A stretch of DNA of 64,000 nt. Origin: CAITSH01 sp945892985 (GTDB lineage Bacteria; Pseudomonadota; Gammaproteobacteria; Burkholderiales; SG8-39). The notes under the pieces were generated by a model. That model was not told the DNA's origin. It ran no database searches and saw only the letters and a program-made list of their open reading frames with translations. The translations under genes and the position numbers were made by a program. The stretch spans positions 31,522 through 95,521 of the forward strand of contig CAMDDU010000014.1 in assembly GCA_945892985.1 (NCBI GenBank), written 5' to 3'. Positions 36,287 to 45,713 of this stretch are shown here, piece by piece (position 1 is the stretch's first letter; the number at the start of each line of letters is the position of its first letter).

Positions 36287-37114
36287 ATGCCCTCATCCCC
36301 CCCCATTGTGCTTTCGTTCGCCGCCAGCGATCCTTCGGGCGGTGCCGGCATTCAGGCCGACATCATGACGCTGTCGTCGATGGGCTGCCACCCCTTGTCC
36401 GTCATCACTGCGATCACGGTGCAGGACACGGCCGGCGTGGATGACATTTTGCCGATCGACTCAGACTGGGTCGCCGACCAGGCTCGTCTTGTGCTCGAAG
36501 ACATGCCGGTTTCGACATTCAAGATTGGTCTGCTGGGTAGCGTCGAGAACATTGCCGCCATAGCCGAAGTGGTGTCCGACTATCCGGACGTGCCGCTCAT
36601 TCTTGACCCGGTGCTGGCCTCCGGACGTGGTGACGAGATGGCCACCGACGACATGATTTGCGCGCTGCGCGAACTGCTGGTGCCGCAAACGACCATCCTC
36701 ACGCCCAACAGCATTGAGGCGCGCCGCCTTGCCCAGGAGGATGACGAGGACATCAGCCTAGACGAATGCGCCAAGCGCCTTCTGGATATGGGTGCCGAGT
36801 ATGTTTTGATCACCGGCACGCACGAAAATACGCCCCAAGTCATCAATACGCTGTACGGACCCGACGGCCTGGTGCGTTCCGAAAGCTGGGAACGCCTCCC
36901 AGGCAGCTACCATGGGTCGGGCTGCACGCTTGCTTCGGCGATCGCAGCCACCATCGCCAACGGACTGGACATTCCCGAAGCGGTGCACGAGGCGCAGGAA
37001 TACACCTGGCAATCGCTGGCTGCGGCGTTCCGTCCGGGAATGGGACAGAACATCCCGGATCGGTTTTTCTGGGCACGCGATATGGATGACAAAAACGGCA
37101 CCGGTCCCACCTAA
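36287..37114 (+). CDS. thiD: Hydroxymethylpyrimidine/phosphomethylpyrimidine kinase
   Basis: 275 residues, a ribokinase-fold kinase. It shows VLSFAASDPSGGAGIQADI at the N-terminus, SMGCHPLSVITAITVQDT, and the C-terminal GSGCTLASAIAATIANGL with the anion hole and catalytic Cys/Asp region. It phosphorylates HMP and HMP-P for thiamine synthesis. thiE follows after 81 bp, a natural thiamine pair. No TPP riboswitch was recognised upstream. Confidence 0.95.
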   Translation: MPSSPPIVLSFAASDPSGGAGIQADIMTLSSMGCHPLSVITAITVQDTAGVDDILPIDSDWVADQARLVLEDMPVSTFKIGLLGSVENIAAIAEVVSDYPDVPLILDPVLASGRGDEMATDDMICALRELLVPQTTILTPNSIEARRLAQEDDEDISLDECAKRLLDMGAEYVLITGTHENTPQVINTLYGPDGLVRSESWERLPGSYHGSGCTLASAIAATIANGLDIPEAVHEAQEYTWQSLAAAFRPGMGQNIPDRFFWARDMDDKNGTGPT

Positions 37115-37195
37115 GTCCGCTTTTGCGCCCGTCGGCGCCCTAATACTGTCACGTCGCGCATCAAACCCAATAAAGCAACACTACCGAGCACAGCC

Positions 37196-37882
37196 ATGGC
37201 CACCCCCAGTTCCACATCCCAAGCTCAACGCCTCGTACGCGGGCTGTACGCGATCACGCCGGATCAGATCGACACAGCAGTCCTTGTCAGCCGCGTAAGC
37301 CATGCGATCGCCAGCGGCATCAGCTTGCTGCAATACCGGAACAAAGCCGCGGGTCTGCGTTTGCGGCGTGAACAAGCGGGCGCGATTTTGCCGCTTTGCC
37401 GCGAAGCGGGCGTAACCCTCATCATCAACGACGACTTGGAGCTGGCCCTCGAAATCGAGGCAAACGGCGTGCATCTTGGCGCCGAAGACGGGGATATTGC
37501 CGCAGCGCGTGAAGCGCTCGGGCCGCGGCGCTTACTCGGCGTGTCCTGCTACAACCGCGCAGGACTCGCGCGCAATGCCAAAAAGGCCGGCGCTGATTAC
37601 GTTGCCTTCGGCAGCATTTTCCCGTCCCCGACAAAACCCGGCGCGGTGCGCGCGCAGCTGGAAATGCTGTCCGCCGTGCGCAAGGAGCTGGGTCTACCCA
37701 TCGTTGCCATCGGCGGCATCACGCATCGCAATGCAGCGCAGGTGGTCGCCGCCGGCGCGGATGCGGTGGCGGTGATCAGCGACCTCTTTGATGCGCCGGA
37801 TATTGCCGAACGCATCGAACAGTTCAATTCGATATTCGCAACCCACACCGCGCTCGTTGCGGATGCCGACGCCGGCGTCTAG
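37196..37882 (+). CDS. thiE: Thiamine-phosphate synthase
   Basis: 228 residues with the TIM-barrel motifs of ThiE: GLYAITPDQID at the start, LLQYRNKAAGLRLRREQA, LIINDDLELALEIEANGVHL and YVAFGSIFPSPTKPGA for phosphate and Mg binding. The C-terminal IVAIGGITHRNAAQVVAAGADAVAVIS completes the fold. It joins the pyrimidine diphosphate made by ThiD with the thiazole phosphate to give thiamine phosphate. It lies between thiD and hemL, all on the plus strand. Confidence 0.95.
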   Translation: MATPSSTSQAQRLVRGLYAITPDQIDTAVLVSRVSHAIASGISLLQYRNKAAGLRLRREQAGAILPLCREAGVTLIINDDLELALEIEANGVHLGAEDGDIAAAREALGPRRLLGVSCYNRAGLARNAKKAGADYVAFGSIFPSPTKPGAVRAQLEMLSAVRKELGLPIVAIGGITHRNAAQVVAAGADAVAVISDLFDAPDIAERIEQFNSIFATHTALVADADAGV

Positions 37883-38043
37883 CACATGCCGTGCACGCGG
37901 CGCGTCAGAAGAGCGATTAAAATGCCACTCGGGCGCCTTGAAATGCCCGTCTGGCGTAGCTTTCCAGGCCGTCCCTTCCGGGGAGCACCAAACCCAAACA
38001 CATTTTCCTCACATCCTGATTTTGTCTTGTCTGGGTTTTTATC

Positions 38044-39330
38044 ATGACCAAAAACGAACAACTGTTTGAGCGCGCGCAGCGCACCATCCCCGGCGGAGTC
38101 AATTCCCCGGTCCGCGCATTTCGTTCCGTAGGCGGCACGCCGCGCTTTTTCGAGCGTGGCGCTGGCGCCCATGTCTGGGATGCCGACGGCAACAAATACA
38201 TCGACTACGTCGGATCCTGGGGACCAATGATTCTGGGCCACGCCCATCCGGACGTCCTTGCCGCGGTGCAGGCGCGTGCCGTGCACGGCCTGTCCTTCGG
38301 CGCGCCAACAGAGATTGAAATCGACCTGGCCGAAACCCTGTGCCGCTTGGTGCCGAGCATGGATATGGTGCGTCTGGTCAGTTCGGGCACCGAGGCGACA
38401 ATGAGCGCCGTTCGCCTCGCACGCGGCTTCACCGGACGATCGCGCCTGATCAAGTTTGAAGGCTGCTATCACGGCCATGGCGATGCGATGCTGGTAAAGG
38501 CCGGTTCGGGCGCGCTGACGCTGGGTCAGCCAAGTTCAGCCGGCGTTCCGCCGGAAACGGTCGCGAACACCACAGTGCTCGCCTACAACGATGTCGCCGA
38601 GCTCGACAGCTTCTTCGCCCGAGCCGGAGCTGATGTCGCCGCGGTGATCGTTGAACCGGTCGCCGGCAACATGAATCTGGTGGCGCCGAACCCGCAGTTT
38701 TTGTCGGCGTTGCGCACCCTTTGCACCAAGCACGGGGCAGTGTTGATTTTCGACGAAGTAATGACCGGCTTTCGCGTCGCGCTTGGCGGGGCCCAGGCGC
38801 GCTATGGTGTGACACCCGATCTGACGACGCTTGGCAAGGTCATCGGTGGCGGCATGCCGGTCGGGGCGTTCGGCGGTCGCCGCGACATCATGCAAAAAAT
38901 CGCCCCCCTGGGTCCGGTTTATCAGGCCGGCACCCTGTCGGGCAACCCGGTTGCGGTCGCCGCCGGCCTCGCAACCCTCAAAGCCGTGGCCGAACCGGGC
39001 TTTTTCGACCGCCTTGAGCAAACAACGCGCACGCTGACCGAGGGTCTCACCGATGTCGCAAAGAAGCACGGCATTGCGTTTTCGGCGCAGGCTATTGGCG
39101 GCATGTTCGGGATTTATTTCAGTGCCAGCGTGCCGTGTTCATTTGAACAGGTCATGCAAAGCGACAAAGCGCGTTTTAACCGCTTTTTCCACGGCATGCT
39201 TGACCACGGCGTCTACTTCGCTCCTTCGGCCTATGAAGCCGGCTTCATCTCCGCCGCACATACACCGGGAGATATTGCAACAACCCTGACGGCGGCGGCG
39301 GCCGTGTTCGCTCAAATCAAATCGCAGTAG
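38044..39330 (+). CDS. hemL: Glutamate-1-semialdehyde 2,1-aminomutase
   Basis: 428 residues, the usual HemL length. Motifs include [73 protein letters not shown] and the PLP lysine K265 in [14 protein letters not shown]. It makes 5-aminolevulinate, the first committed tetrapyrrole precursor of the C5 pathway. It follows thiE by about 160 bp and converges with mscL. Confidence 0.96.
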   Translation: MTKNEQLFERAQRTIPGGVNSPVRAFRSVGGTPRFFERGAGAHVWDADGNKYIDYVGSWGPMILGHAHPDVLAAVQARAVHGLSFGAPTEIEIDLAETLCRLVPSMDMVRLVSSGTEATMSAVRLARGFTGRSRLIKFEGCYHGHGDAMLVKAGSGALTLGQPSSAGVPPETVANTTVLAYNDVAELDSFFARAGADVAAVIVEPVAGNMNLVAPNPQFLSALRTLCTKHGAVLIFDEVMTGFRVALGGAQARYGVTPDLTTLGKVIGGGMPVGAFGGRRDIMQKIAPLGPVYQAGTLSGNPVAVAAGLATLKAVAEPGFFDRLEQTTRTLTEGLTDVAKKHGIAFSAQAIGGMFGIYFSASVPCSFEQVMQSDKARFNRFFHGMLDHGVYFAPSAYEAGFISAAHTPGDIATTLTAAAAVFAQIKSQ

Positions 39331-39393
39331 CGAAAACGGCGTCGCACGGCGAACCTGCGGCAAAACCGGACCAGCCTGCGCGACGCACGCGGA

Positions 39394-39819
39394 TTATTTT
39401 TTCAACGCATCCCGAATTTCGCGCAACAACATCACCTCCTCGGAGGGTCCGGGCGGAGCCGGTGGCGCGGCGGCCTCTTCGCGCTTGAGGCGGTTGATCA
39501 GCTTCACTGTCATAAAGATCGCAAAAGCGACAATTAAAAACGAGATCAATGTATTTGCGAAAAGCCCGAGGTTGAGCGTCACGGCGCCAGCCTTGGCGGC
39601 ATCGGCAACAGTGGCATAGGGTCCGGCGGTCGCACCGTCTTTCATGACGATGAACAGGTTGGAGAAATCAACCTTGCCCAGCGCAAGCCCAATGGGCGGC
39701 ATGATGACGTCCTTAACCAGCGAATCGACGATCTTGCCAAAGGCCGCACCGATGACCACACCGACCGCGAGGTCGATGACGTTACCGCGCATGGCAAATT
39801 CTTTAAATTCCTTGAGCAT
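39394..39819 (-). CDS. mscL: Large-conductance mechanosensitive channel
   Basis: 141 residues. The start [33 protein letters not shown] is the N-terminal helix and first membrane helix of MscL, followed by [18 protein letters not shown] and a second membrane helix ([24 protein letters not shown]). A Glu/Pro-rich C-terminal helix ends the chain. It opens under membrane tension to release solutes during hypo-osmotic shock. It converges with hemL across 63 bp. Confidence 0.97.
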   Translation of the reverse strand: MLKEFKEFAMRGNVIDLAVGVVIGAAFGKIVDSLVKDVIMPPIGLALGKVDFSNLFIVMKDGATAGPYATVADAAKAGAVTLNLGLFANTLISFLIVAFAIFMTVKLINRLKREEAAAPPAPPGPSEEVMLLREIRDALKK

Positions 39820-39870
39820 GCTTTGTTCTCCATTGTTTCAGTTCCGGTAAATTCGGCGAATTTTACAACG

Positions 39871-41364
39871 TCAAAGCAGAAACAAAGTTGCCAATCCAAG
39901 AAAAATGAAAAATCCGCCACTGTCGGTGCAAGCCGTAAGCATGACGGACGAGCCGATCGCCGGATCGCGGCCAAGCTTCACCATGGCCAGCGGAATCATC
40001 ACACCAACTATGGCGGCGAGCATCAGGTTAAGCGTCATGGCCGCGGTCATCACCAGGCCAAGCTGCACGCTGCCATAGAGCCACCAGGCGGCCAGGCCAA
40101 GTATGCCGCCCCAAAGCAGCCCGTTCAATAAGGCCACGCCGAGTTCCTTGCGAAACAGTTTGCGCGCCTGGTCAAACTGGATTTGCCCGAGTGCAAAGGC
40201 GCGCACGATCATCGTTGTGGTCTGGTTGCCGGAGTTCCCGCCAATGCCCGCAACAATGGGCATCAGGGCCGCAAGCGCAACCAACTTGGCGATAGAGCCT
40301 TCAAACGCACCGATGACACGCGAAGCGACGAATGCGGTCACCAGGTTGACCGCCAGCCAAGTCCAGCGGTTTTTCACGCTGTCCCAGACCGAGGCAAAGA
40401 TGTCCTCTTCTTCGCGCAGGCCGCCTTCGCGCAATGCCGTGGTTTCGCTTTGTTCGCGCATGAAGTCAACGACGGATGCAACGGTGACCCGCCCTACCAG
40501 CTTTCCCTGCGCGTCCACCACCGCGGCCGAGACAAGATCGTAGCGCGCAAAGGCCTGGGCTGCCTCCTGCGCATTGTCGTCCGTGTAAAGGATGACGACA
40601 TCCGATCCCATTATCTTGCTCACCGGGTCGTCAAGTTCGGAGACGATGAGCTTGCTGATGGGCAGCGCGCCTTTCAGGTGGTCCTCGCGATCGACGACAA
40701 AAATCTGATCGGTGTTGTCGGGCAGTTTGTCGAAACGACGCAGGTACCGCGTCACCACTTCGAGGGTGACATCGTCGCGCACGCTGACCGGGTCAAAGTC
40801 CATCAGGGCGCCAACCGAGCCTTCCGGATAGGACATCGCCTCGCGCAACTGCTCGCGCTCGTCGGCCGGCAGGGAGTCAAACACATCCTCGATGACCTCC
40901 TCGGGCAAATCCGGCGCTAGGTCGGCGATTTCATCGGCGTCGAGCTGCTCGGTCGCGGCGACGAGCTCCTCGGTGTCCATGCTCTTGATGAGTGTTTCGC
41001 GTACCGCGTCGGATACCTCGAGCAGGATCTCCCCATCACGCTCGGCCTTGACGAGATCCCAAACGGCCAACCGCTCTTCATGCGGCAGCGCTTCGAGAAT
41101 GTAGGCCACATCCGCCGCGTGCATTTCGTCGAGTTTGGCGCGCAGCTCGGCGAAATGCTGCTTGGGTGCCATCGACTCGACCTGGTCGTCTCGCGACATG
41201 TCCTGTCGTTGAACCAACGCCTTCACCAGATGCTGGTGCCGCAACAGCTCCTGCACTTCGTGCAGGTCCTCTTGCAGATCTTCCAGTTCTTTGCGTTGTG
41301 TGGTGTCTTTGGTCACTGCGGCGTCGCTATTTTTGGGGCCGTTTTGGGGCCGGCATGTCGGCAT
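39871..41364 (-). CDS. mgtE: Magnesium transporter MgtE
   Basis: About 497 residues from the ATG at 41364; a GTG at 41316 (481 residues) is also possible, and neither has a strong ribosome-binding site. A TACAAT box just upstream of 41364 argues against any longer start. The cytoplasmic N domain (helical, EVQELLRHQHLVKALVQ onward) leads into two CBS domains (DPVSVRDDVTLEVVTRYL and the second with SKIMGSDVVILYTDDNAQE). A C-terminal five-helix channel carries PIVAGIGGNSGNQTTTMIVRA, the family signature. Mg2+ sensing closes the channel. Confidence 0.92.
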   Translation of the reverse strand: MPTCRPQNGPKNSDAAVTKDTTQRKELEDLQEDLHEVQELLRHQHLVKALVQRQDMSRDDQVESMAPKQHFAELRAKLDEMHAADVAYILEALPHEERLAVWDLVKAERDGEILLEVSDAVRETLIKSMDTEELVAATEQLDADEIADLAPDLPEEVIEDVFDSLPADEREQLREAMSYPEGSVGALMDFDPVSVRDDVTLEVVTRYLRRFDKLPDNTDQIFVVDREDHLKGALPISKLIVSELDDPVSKIMGSDVVILYTDDNAQEAAQAFARYDLVSAAVVDAQGKLVGRVTVASVVDFMREQSETTALREGGLREEEDIFASVWDSVKNRWTWLAVNLVTAFVASRVIGAFEGSIAKLVALAALMPIVAGIGGNSGNQTTTMIVRAFALGQIQFDQARKLFRKELGVALLNGLLWGGILGLAAWWLYGSVQLGLVMTAAMTLNLMLAAIVGVMIPLAMVKLGRDPAIGSSVMLTACTDSGGFFIFLGLATLFLL

Positions 41365-41474
41365 CGGCGGCAGCCGATTGTAGCAGTCGATTGTTGCGCA
41401 GCGGGGATTTTCCGGCCGTTCCAGCCGGGCAAGATCCGCGAGCACGGGTGTGGCGCGGCGCGAAAATCAGGACG

Positions 41475-42179
41475 TCAGGGCAACTGCGCCTGTGGCATGC
41501 GCGCGAGAATGGTCGCCGAATAAGCACTAAGGTAAGGCGAGCCGCGATTACGATCATAGAACTGCGGCCGCGGTAGCATCGCCGCAAGACGCGCGGCCTG
41601 TTCGGCATTGAGGGCGGCGGCGCTCACGCCGTAGTAGTGGCGCGCCGCAGCCTCGGCACCGAATATGCCCACGCCCCATTCGGCGATATTCAGATAAATC
41701 TCCAGGATGCGCTCCTTGTCAAGAATCGCCTCAAGCATCAGCGTGATAACCGCCTCCTGTGCCTTGCGGATATAGCTGCGCTCCCCGGACAGAAACAGGT
41801 TTTTCGCCAATTGTTGTGTGATGGTCGAGCCACCGGCTACGGCCTTGCCTTTTTTCTGGTTTTTTTCAATGGCACGCTGGATGCCCTCCCAGTCGAAGCC
41901 CTCGTGATCGACAAACTTCATGTCTTCGGCAGCAATAATCGCCCGTTTGAGGTTAGCCGAAATTTTCGCGTAGGCAATCCAGTTGTACTTCAGCCGCGCA
42001 TTGGCATCTTTTCCGCGCAACTGCTCCAGACGGGACGACATGAAGCTCGTGCTGCCAGGCGGCTGGAATTTCCAGTAAAGGATGTGCGCGCCAAACCAGG
42101 CCTGCGCCAGAAACACCGCGAGCACGACAGCGGCGAGGGTGTAACTGAACACCTTCCAGGCACGCCGCAGCAGTTTCAT
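41475..42179 (-). CDS. mtgA: Monofunctional biosynthetic peptidoglycan glycosyltransferase
   Basis: 234 residues from the ATG at 42179; a GTG at 42206 would add nine. One N-terminal membrane helix (about residues 8-28) anchors a GT51 domain. That domain has the catalytic motifs AIIAAEDMKFVDHEGFDW and GGSTITQQLAKNLFLSGERS, and RKAQEAVITLMLEAILDKERILEIYLN. It polymerises lipid II into glycan strands without a transpeptidase domain. It is preceded by tonB (59 bp) and followed by mgtE. Confidence 0.94.
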   Translation of the reverse strand: MKLLRRAWKVFSYTLAAVVLAVFLAQAWFGAHILYWKFQPPGSTSFMSSRLEQLRGKDANARLKYNWIAYAKISANLKRAIIAAEDMKFVDHEGFDWEGIQRAIEKNQKKGKAVAGGSTITQQLAKNLFLSGERSYIRKAQEAVITLMLEAILDKERILEIYLNIAEWGVGIFGAEAAARHYYGVSAAALNAEQAARLAAMLPRPQFYDRNRGSPYLSAYSATILARMPQAQLP

Positions 42180-42238
42180 CCGTGCGCCAGCCCGGCCGAT
42201 GGGCACAGAGACACGGCCGCCTCGCCGGTTGTCAAGGG

Positions 42239-43150
42239 CTACTCCCCGAACAACTTGTCCCCGGGGGCGAAGGTCCAGGTTCGGGTTATGACGAGGACAT
42301 CGGTATCCCTGCGGATGTCCGGTGGAAACGCCGAATAGGGCGCAGCCAGCCTGACAATCCGCTCGGCCGCCCGGTCCAGCACTTGGTGACCGGAGGAACG
42401 GTTGATTTCAACCGCCTCAAGGCTACCGTCGGTTTTGATCGAAACCGTAAGGATAAGGCTGCCATAAAGGCGTCCGCGCGCGTCCTCAGGATAGTTGACA
42501 TTTCCAAGTCGCTCGACCTTCATGCGCCAACCTTCGACATACTGTGCAAAACGGTATTCGCGTGCGCGCGCTCCGACAAACTCCTTGCGGGGCCTCTGGT
42601 TGTAGTCCTCAATGCGCCGGTTGATTTGTGCCTGCATACGGGCCAGGGCCAGGGCGCTGTTCGCCAGATCCGACCCCGAGACCTGCGGCGCCGGTTCGAC
42701 GCTGGGCTCGGACTTGGGCTCGGTCGACGCGACTGCTGTCTTGGCTTGCAATTGCGTCAACAATCGTTGCTGCTGGGCTTCAAGCTCCTGGACTTTTTTG
42801 GTTGCACGCGTCACATCACTGCCGCGCTCTGTCTCGCTCATGACAGGCAGGGGTGTACTGGCGCGTCGGTTCTGGTCGGTGTTGCCACCGCCGTCCAGAT
42901 TGGACTGGGCGTGCAGTTCAGTGTTCACCGGCTTGGACTTGGTTTTGCTGTTAACCAGCACCACCTCAAGCATTTGCGGCGTATTTTTCAGGCGCGTCGC
43001 ATCGGGAAATTTGAAGTGCAGCGAAAACAGCACGGCATGCAAAACGATGGAAATCGAGAGCGCGAGCGAAAAGACGCGGGATGCCGGATCCATTCCGGCC
43101 ATGAACTCAGGCCAGCTTAATTTAGGCACATGAAAATCGGCAGCACTCAA
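42239..43150 (-). CDS. TonB-family energy transducer-like protein
   Basis: 303 residues if TTG at 43150 is used; GTG at 43129 or ATG at 43099 are alternatives. A single membrane helix lies near residues 27-46 (VFSLALSISIVLHAVLFSL). A long periplasmic linker is rich in Gln and Lys (ATKKVQELEAQQQRLL). The C-terminal TonB domain (about 210-300) contains RVERLGNVNYPEDARGRLYG and SLEAVEINRSSGHQVLDRAA. No exbB/exbD pair is next to it, so it may serve a different outer-membrane partner. It sits between the RNB ribonuclease and mtgA. Confidence 0.85.
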   Translation of the reverse strand: MSAADFHVPKLSWPEFMAGMDPASRVFSLALSISIVLHAVLFSLHFKFPDATRLKNTPQMLEVVLVNSKTKSKPVNTELHAQSNLDGGGNTDQNRRASTPLPVMSETERGSDVTRATKKVQELEAQQQRLLTQLQAKTAVASTEPKSEPSVEPAPQVSGSDLANSALALARMQAQINRRIEDYNQRPRKEFVGARAREYRFAQYVEGWRMKVERLGNVNYPEDARGRLYGSLILTVSIKTDGSLEAVEINRSSGHQVLDRAAERIVRLAAPYSAFPPDIRRDTDVLVITRTWTFAPGDKLFGE

Positions 43151-43191
43151 ATGAGATTAAGTCCTAATAATCATCGAAGTCTAGCCCTTTT

Positions 43192-45048
43192 TTAAGCTGC
43201 CGTCTCAGCTTGCTCCAGCGCCTTGAAAACCAGTTTGACCGTGGCGTCAATAAAGTCGATCTCGCCGACCTCAAGTACCACCTTGCTGCCGGCAGGTAAA
43301 TCGGGCAGGGAAGGAACCCGGGTCACGAATGGGATGCGGTTAAGCCTCACCAGATTGTCGCGCAGCACTTCCGCGCCGGTCTCGCCAAGCGCATTTTGCC
43401 GCAACCACCGCAGACACCAATAATGCTCCATGCTGTTCTGAAATTCATTATAGGCGGCGTAAGTCATCTCAAAGTCACGCAGGGTCGCCAACAGGTCGGC
43501 ATCATTCGCAGCGAAGGGCGGTGCTTTTTCCGACAACAGTGCGATCAACTGCCACTGGTTCACAAGATCGACGTAGCGACGCAAGGGCGAACTGGACCAG
43601 GCGTAATGCGACACCCCTAGCCCTTCATGCGGCAACGCCGAGGTAGTCATGCGCACCTTGCCGCCGCCCTGCGCCCGGTAGATTGCCGCCACACCATTTT
43701 CATCGAGCATTTTTCCCCATCGATGGTTCGCAAGAATCATCAGCTCGGCAACCAGTTTATCCAGCGGGGCGCCGCGGCGGCGCGCCTCAATCGAAACGCG
43801 ATCGTCTTCGACATAAAAATTGTACTCAAGGCGGTCTTGCATGTTGCTGGCTTTGCCACGAAGCGCCTCAAGCTTTTGCGCAAACTGCCACAACCAGCGC
43901 AACTCATCCACAAACGGAATTCCCGGTGCCGGCGCGCCCGATTCGAACGCATCGTCGAGGGATTCGACCTGCTGGTGGCGCAGATTGGCAACGATAGGCA
44001 CATTCTCCACCCGGCTGAATTCCGCGCTGATGGCAAATGTCTCCGGGTCACAATCGACATAGAGCGAAACAGCAGGACGGGACAGACCTTCGGCCAGCGT
44101 GAACGCTTCAACCGCTGCTCGCGGCAGCATGGTGATCTTCAAGCCCGGCATATACGCCGTGGAAAGGCGTTCCCGCGCGGACCGGCCCAGAACAGATTGG
44201 GGCTGAATGCCCAACGCCGGCGCGGCGATATGAATGCCGACACGCACCATGCCGCATGGCAGTTGCGTCAACGAAAATGCATCATCGATTTCGGTCGTCG
44301 TTGCATCATCGAGACTGAAGGCGCGCACATCGGCTTGCGGCAACTCGCTTGGCGCGCTGAAATCCGCGGTGCCGAAGAACTCCGCGCCCTTGGGAAAGTA
44401 CTCATACAAAAACCGGCCAAGATGGTAGTCGTGGCTGGAGGCAAGCGCGCCACATCGCTCAAGCAACTTGGCCGCCGATAATCCGGTCTGCGTACAAGCC
44501 TCTTCCACGGCCTTGGTTTCGATACGGCCACGATCGGGCTTGTAAAGCAGTTCGTTGACCAGCGGTTTGAGCGCTTCGGGCATTTCGAACCGGACAAGCT
44601 GCGCCGTCCATGCGGCGGCCAACTCGGCCTGAACGCGTTTTTTTTCAATCGCCGCCAGTGCCGACTTGAGAATGTCAGCGGGTGCCGCCTTGTAATGCCC
44701 CTTGCCCTTGCGATAAAAATACGCCGGCGCAGCATGCAGCTTGATCAGTATTCCTGCCGCCTCCAAGGGCGTTGGCGCGTGGCCGCAATAATCTTTGGCG
44801 AGATCGGCAAATCCGAACTCGGTTTCACCGCAGCACTCCCACAAGAAACCGGTATCAATTTCAGCCGCGATCGCCTCGGCGCGCGCCATGAACTCACCAA
44901 GAGCAGGCTGCTCGAAGCGCAGCAGCACGGCGTTCGCCTTGATTTTGCTTCGCTTGCCATGCGGCGCCTCCACCTGCAAAGAGGTATCGCCGTCCGCGAG
45001 TATTGCACCGACCTTGAAGGCGCCGTTTTCTTCGTAAAGAACATTCAT
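43192..45048 (-). CDS. RNB-domain exoribonuclease (RNase II family)
   Basis: 618 residues. The N-terminal part lacks a clear pair of cold-shock domains but has a helical winged region. The RNB catalytic motif is FSLDDATTTEIDDAFSL (residues 245-260) with D247, D255 and D256 in place. The fourth acidic position is Glu253 instead of Asp, as in some RNB subfamilies. Further motifs include VRVGIHIAAPALGI and YAWSSSPLRRYVDLVNQ. A C-terminal S1-like region closes the chain. It degrades RNA 3' to 5'. It is in a minus-strand run with the esterase and mpl before it and tonB after it. Confidence 0.9.
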   Translation of the reverse strand: MNVLYEENGAFKVGAILADGDTSLQVEAPHGKRSKIKANAVLLRFEQPALGEFMARAEAIAAEIDTGFLWECCGETEFGFADLAKDYCGHAPTPLEAAGILIKLHAAPAYFYRKGKGHYKAAPADILKSALAAIEKKRVQAELAAAWTAQLVRFEMPEALKPLVNELLYKPDRGRIETKAVEEACTQTGLSAAKLLERCGALASSHDYHLGRFLYEYFPKGAEFFGTADFSAPSELPQADVRAFSLDDATTTEIDDAFSLTQLPCGMVRVGIHIAAPALGIQPQSVLGRSARERLSTAYMPGLKITMLPRAAVEAFTLAEGLSRPAVSLYVDCDPETFAISAEFSRVENVPIVANLRHQQVESLDDAFESGAPAPGIPFVDELRWLWQFAQKLEALRGKASNMQDRLEYNFYVEDDRVSIEARRRGAPLDKLVAELMILANHRWGKMLDENGVAAIYRAQGGGKVRMTTSALPHEGLGVSHYAWSSSPLRRYVDLVNQWQLIALLSEKAPPFAANDADLLATLRDFEMTYAAYNEFQNSMEHYWCLRWLRQNALGETGAEVLRDNLVRLNRIPFVTRVPSLPDLPAGSKVVLEVGEIDFIDATVKLVFKALEQAETAA

Positions 45049-45122
45049 GGGGGAGAGACCGTTGGCGGGTGGGAAGACTCACCCTGAGTACGCCGGTACG
45101 CCGAAACGTACACAAACGTCGA

Positions 45123-45713
45123 TTATAGTCGGTGCAGGCTCGCCATCGGCGCCAGTCGCGCGAATTCGGCAATCAATGGCAGGTGTTCCGGGAAGCTTTT
45201 TAGAGAATGATCCCCTCCTTCGACCACAATCTGACGCGCACCGCGGTATTTTTCAACGGCGCGTCGATAATCAAGAACCTCATCGCCGGTTTCTACCAGT
45301 AACAAGTAGCGCTCCGGACGGATGGTCGCCATACATTGCACGGCCCAAGAAGCAAGATGCCTTGCCGTGAGTTCGTATCCCACACCGGTGTAAAGATTGC
45401 GCTGCATGCCAAGGTAAGCACCCAGACCGATGTGCGGATCGACCGCCGGATTGATCAGCACTGCCCGGGCATCATGTTTCTCCGCCAGATACGTGGCATA
45501 GAAACCTCCGAGCGAACTTCCGACAAAGGTGACTTGGTCGCCAAGACTGCCGCCCATTGCCGCCTCGGCCGCCGCGACCGCGTCGTCCGGAAAATCCGGC
45601 AGCGCGGGGCAGGCGAAATCGCCTTGGAAACCACGCTCAGCGAACCAATCGGCAAAATATCGCGCCTTGTACGACTGCGGCGAGCTGTTGAATCCGTGCA
45701 AATAGATAATCAC
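45123..45713 (-). CDS. YqiA/UPF0227-type alpha/beta-hydrolase esterase
   Basis: 196 residues. The N-terminal IIYLHGFNSSPQSYKARYFA, nucleophile S67 in VGSSLGGFYATYLAE, Asp in VETGDEVLDY and His in EGGDHSLKSFPEHL form the expected catalytic triad. YqiA relatives hydrolyse short acyl esters. The ATG overlaps the mpl stop by four bases, so the two are coupled. A role in cell envelope metabolism is only suggested by that neighbour. Confidence 0.88.
   Translation of the reverse strand: MIIYLHGFNSSPQSYKARYFADWFAERGFQGDFACPALPDFPDDAVAAAEAAMGGSLGDQVTFVGSSLGGFYATYLAEKHDARAVLINPAVDPHIGLGAYLGMQRNLYTGVGYELTARHLASWAVQCMATIRPERYLLLVETGDEVLDYRRAVEKYRGARQIVVEGGDHSLKSFPEHLPLIAEFARLAPMASLHRL

Noticed and set aside
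43192..45048. Glu253 in place of Asp in the RNB catalytic motif
   Set aside because: It looked like a damaged active site, but several RNB subfamilies have a similar TEIDDA sequence, so it is probably normal.
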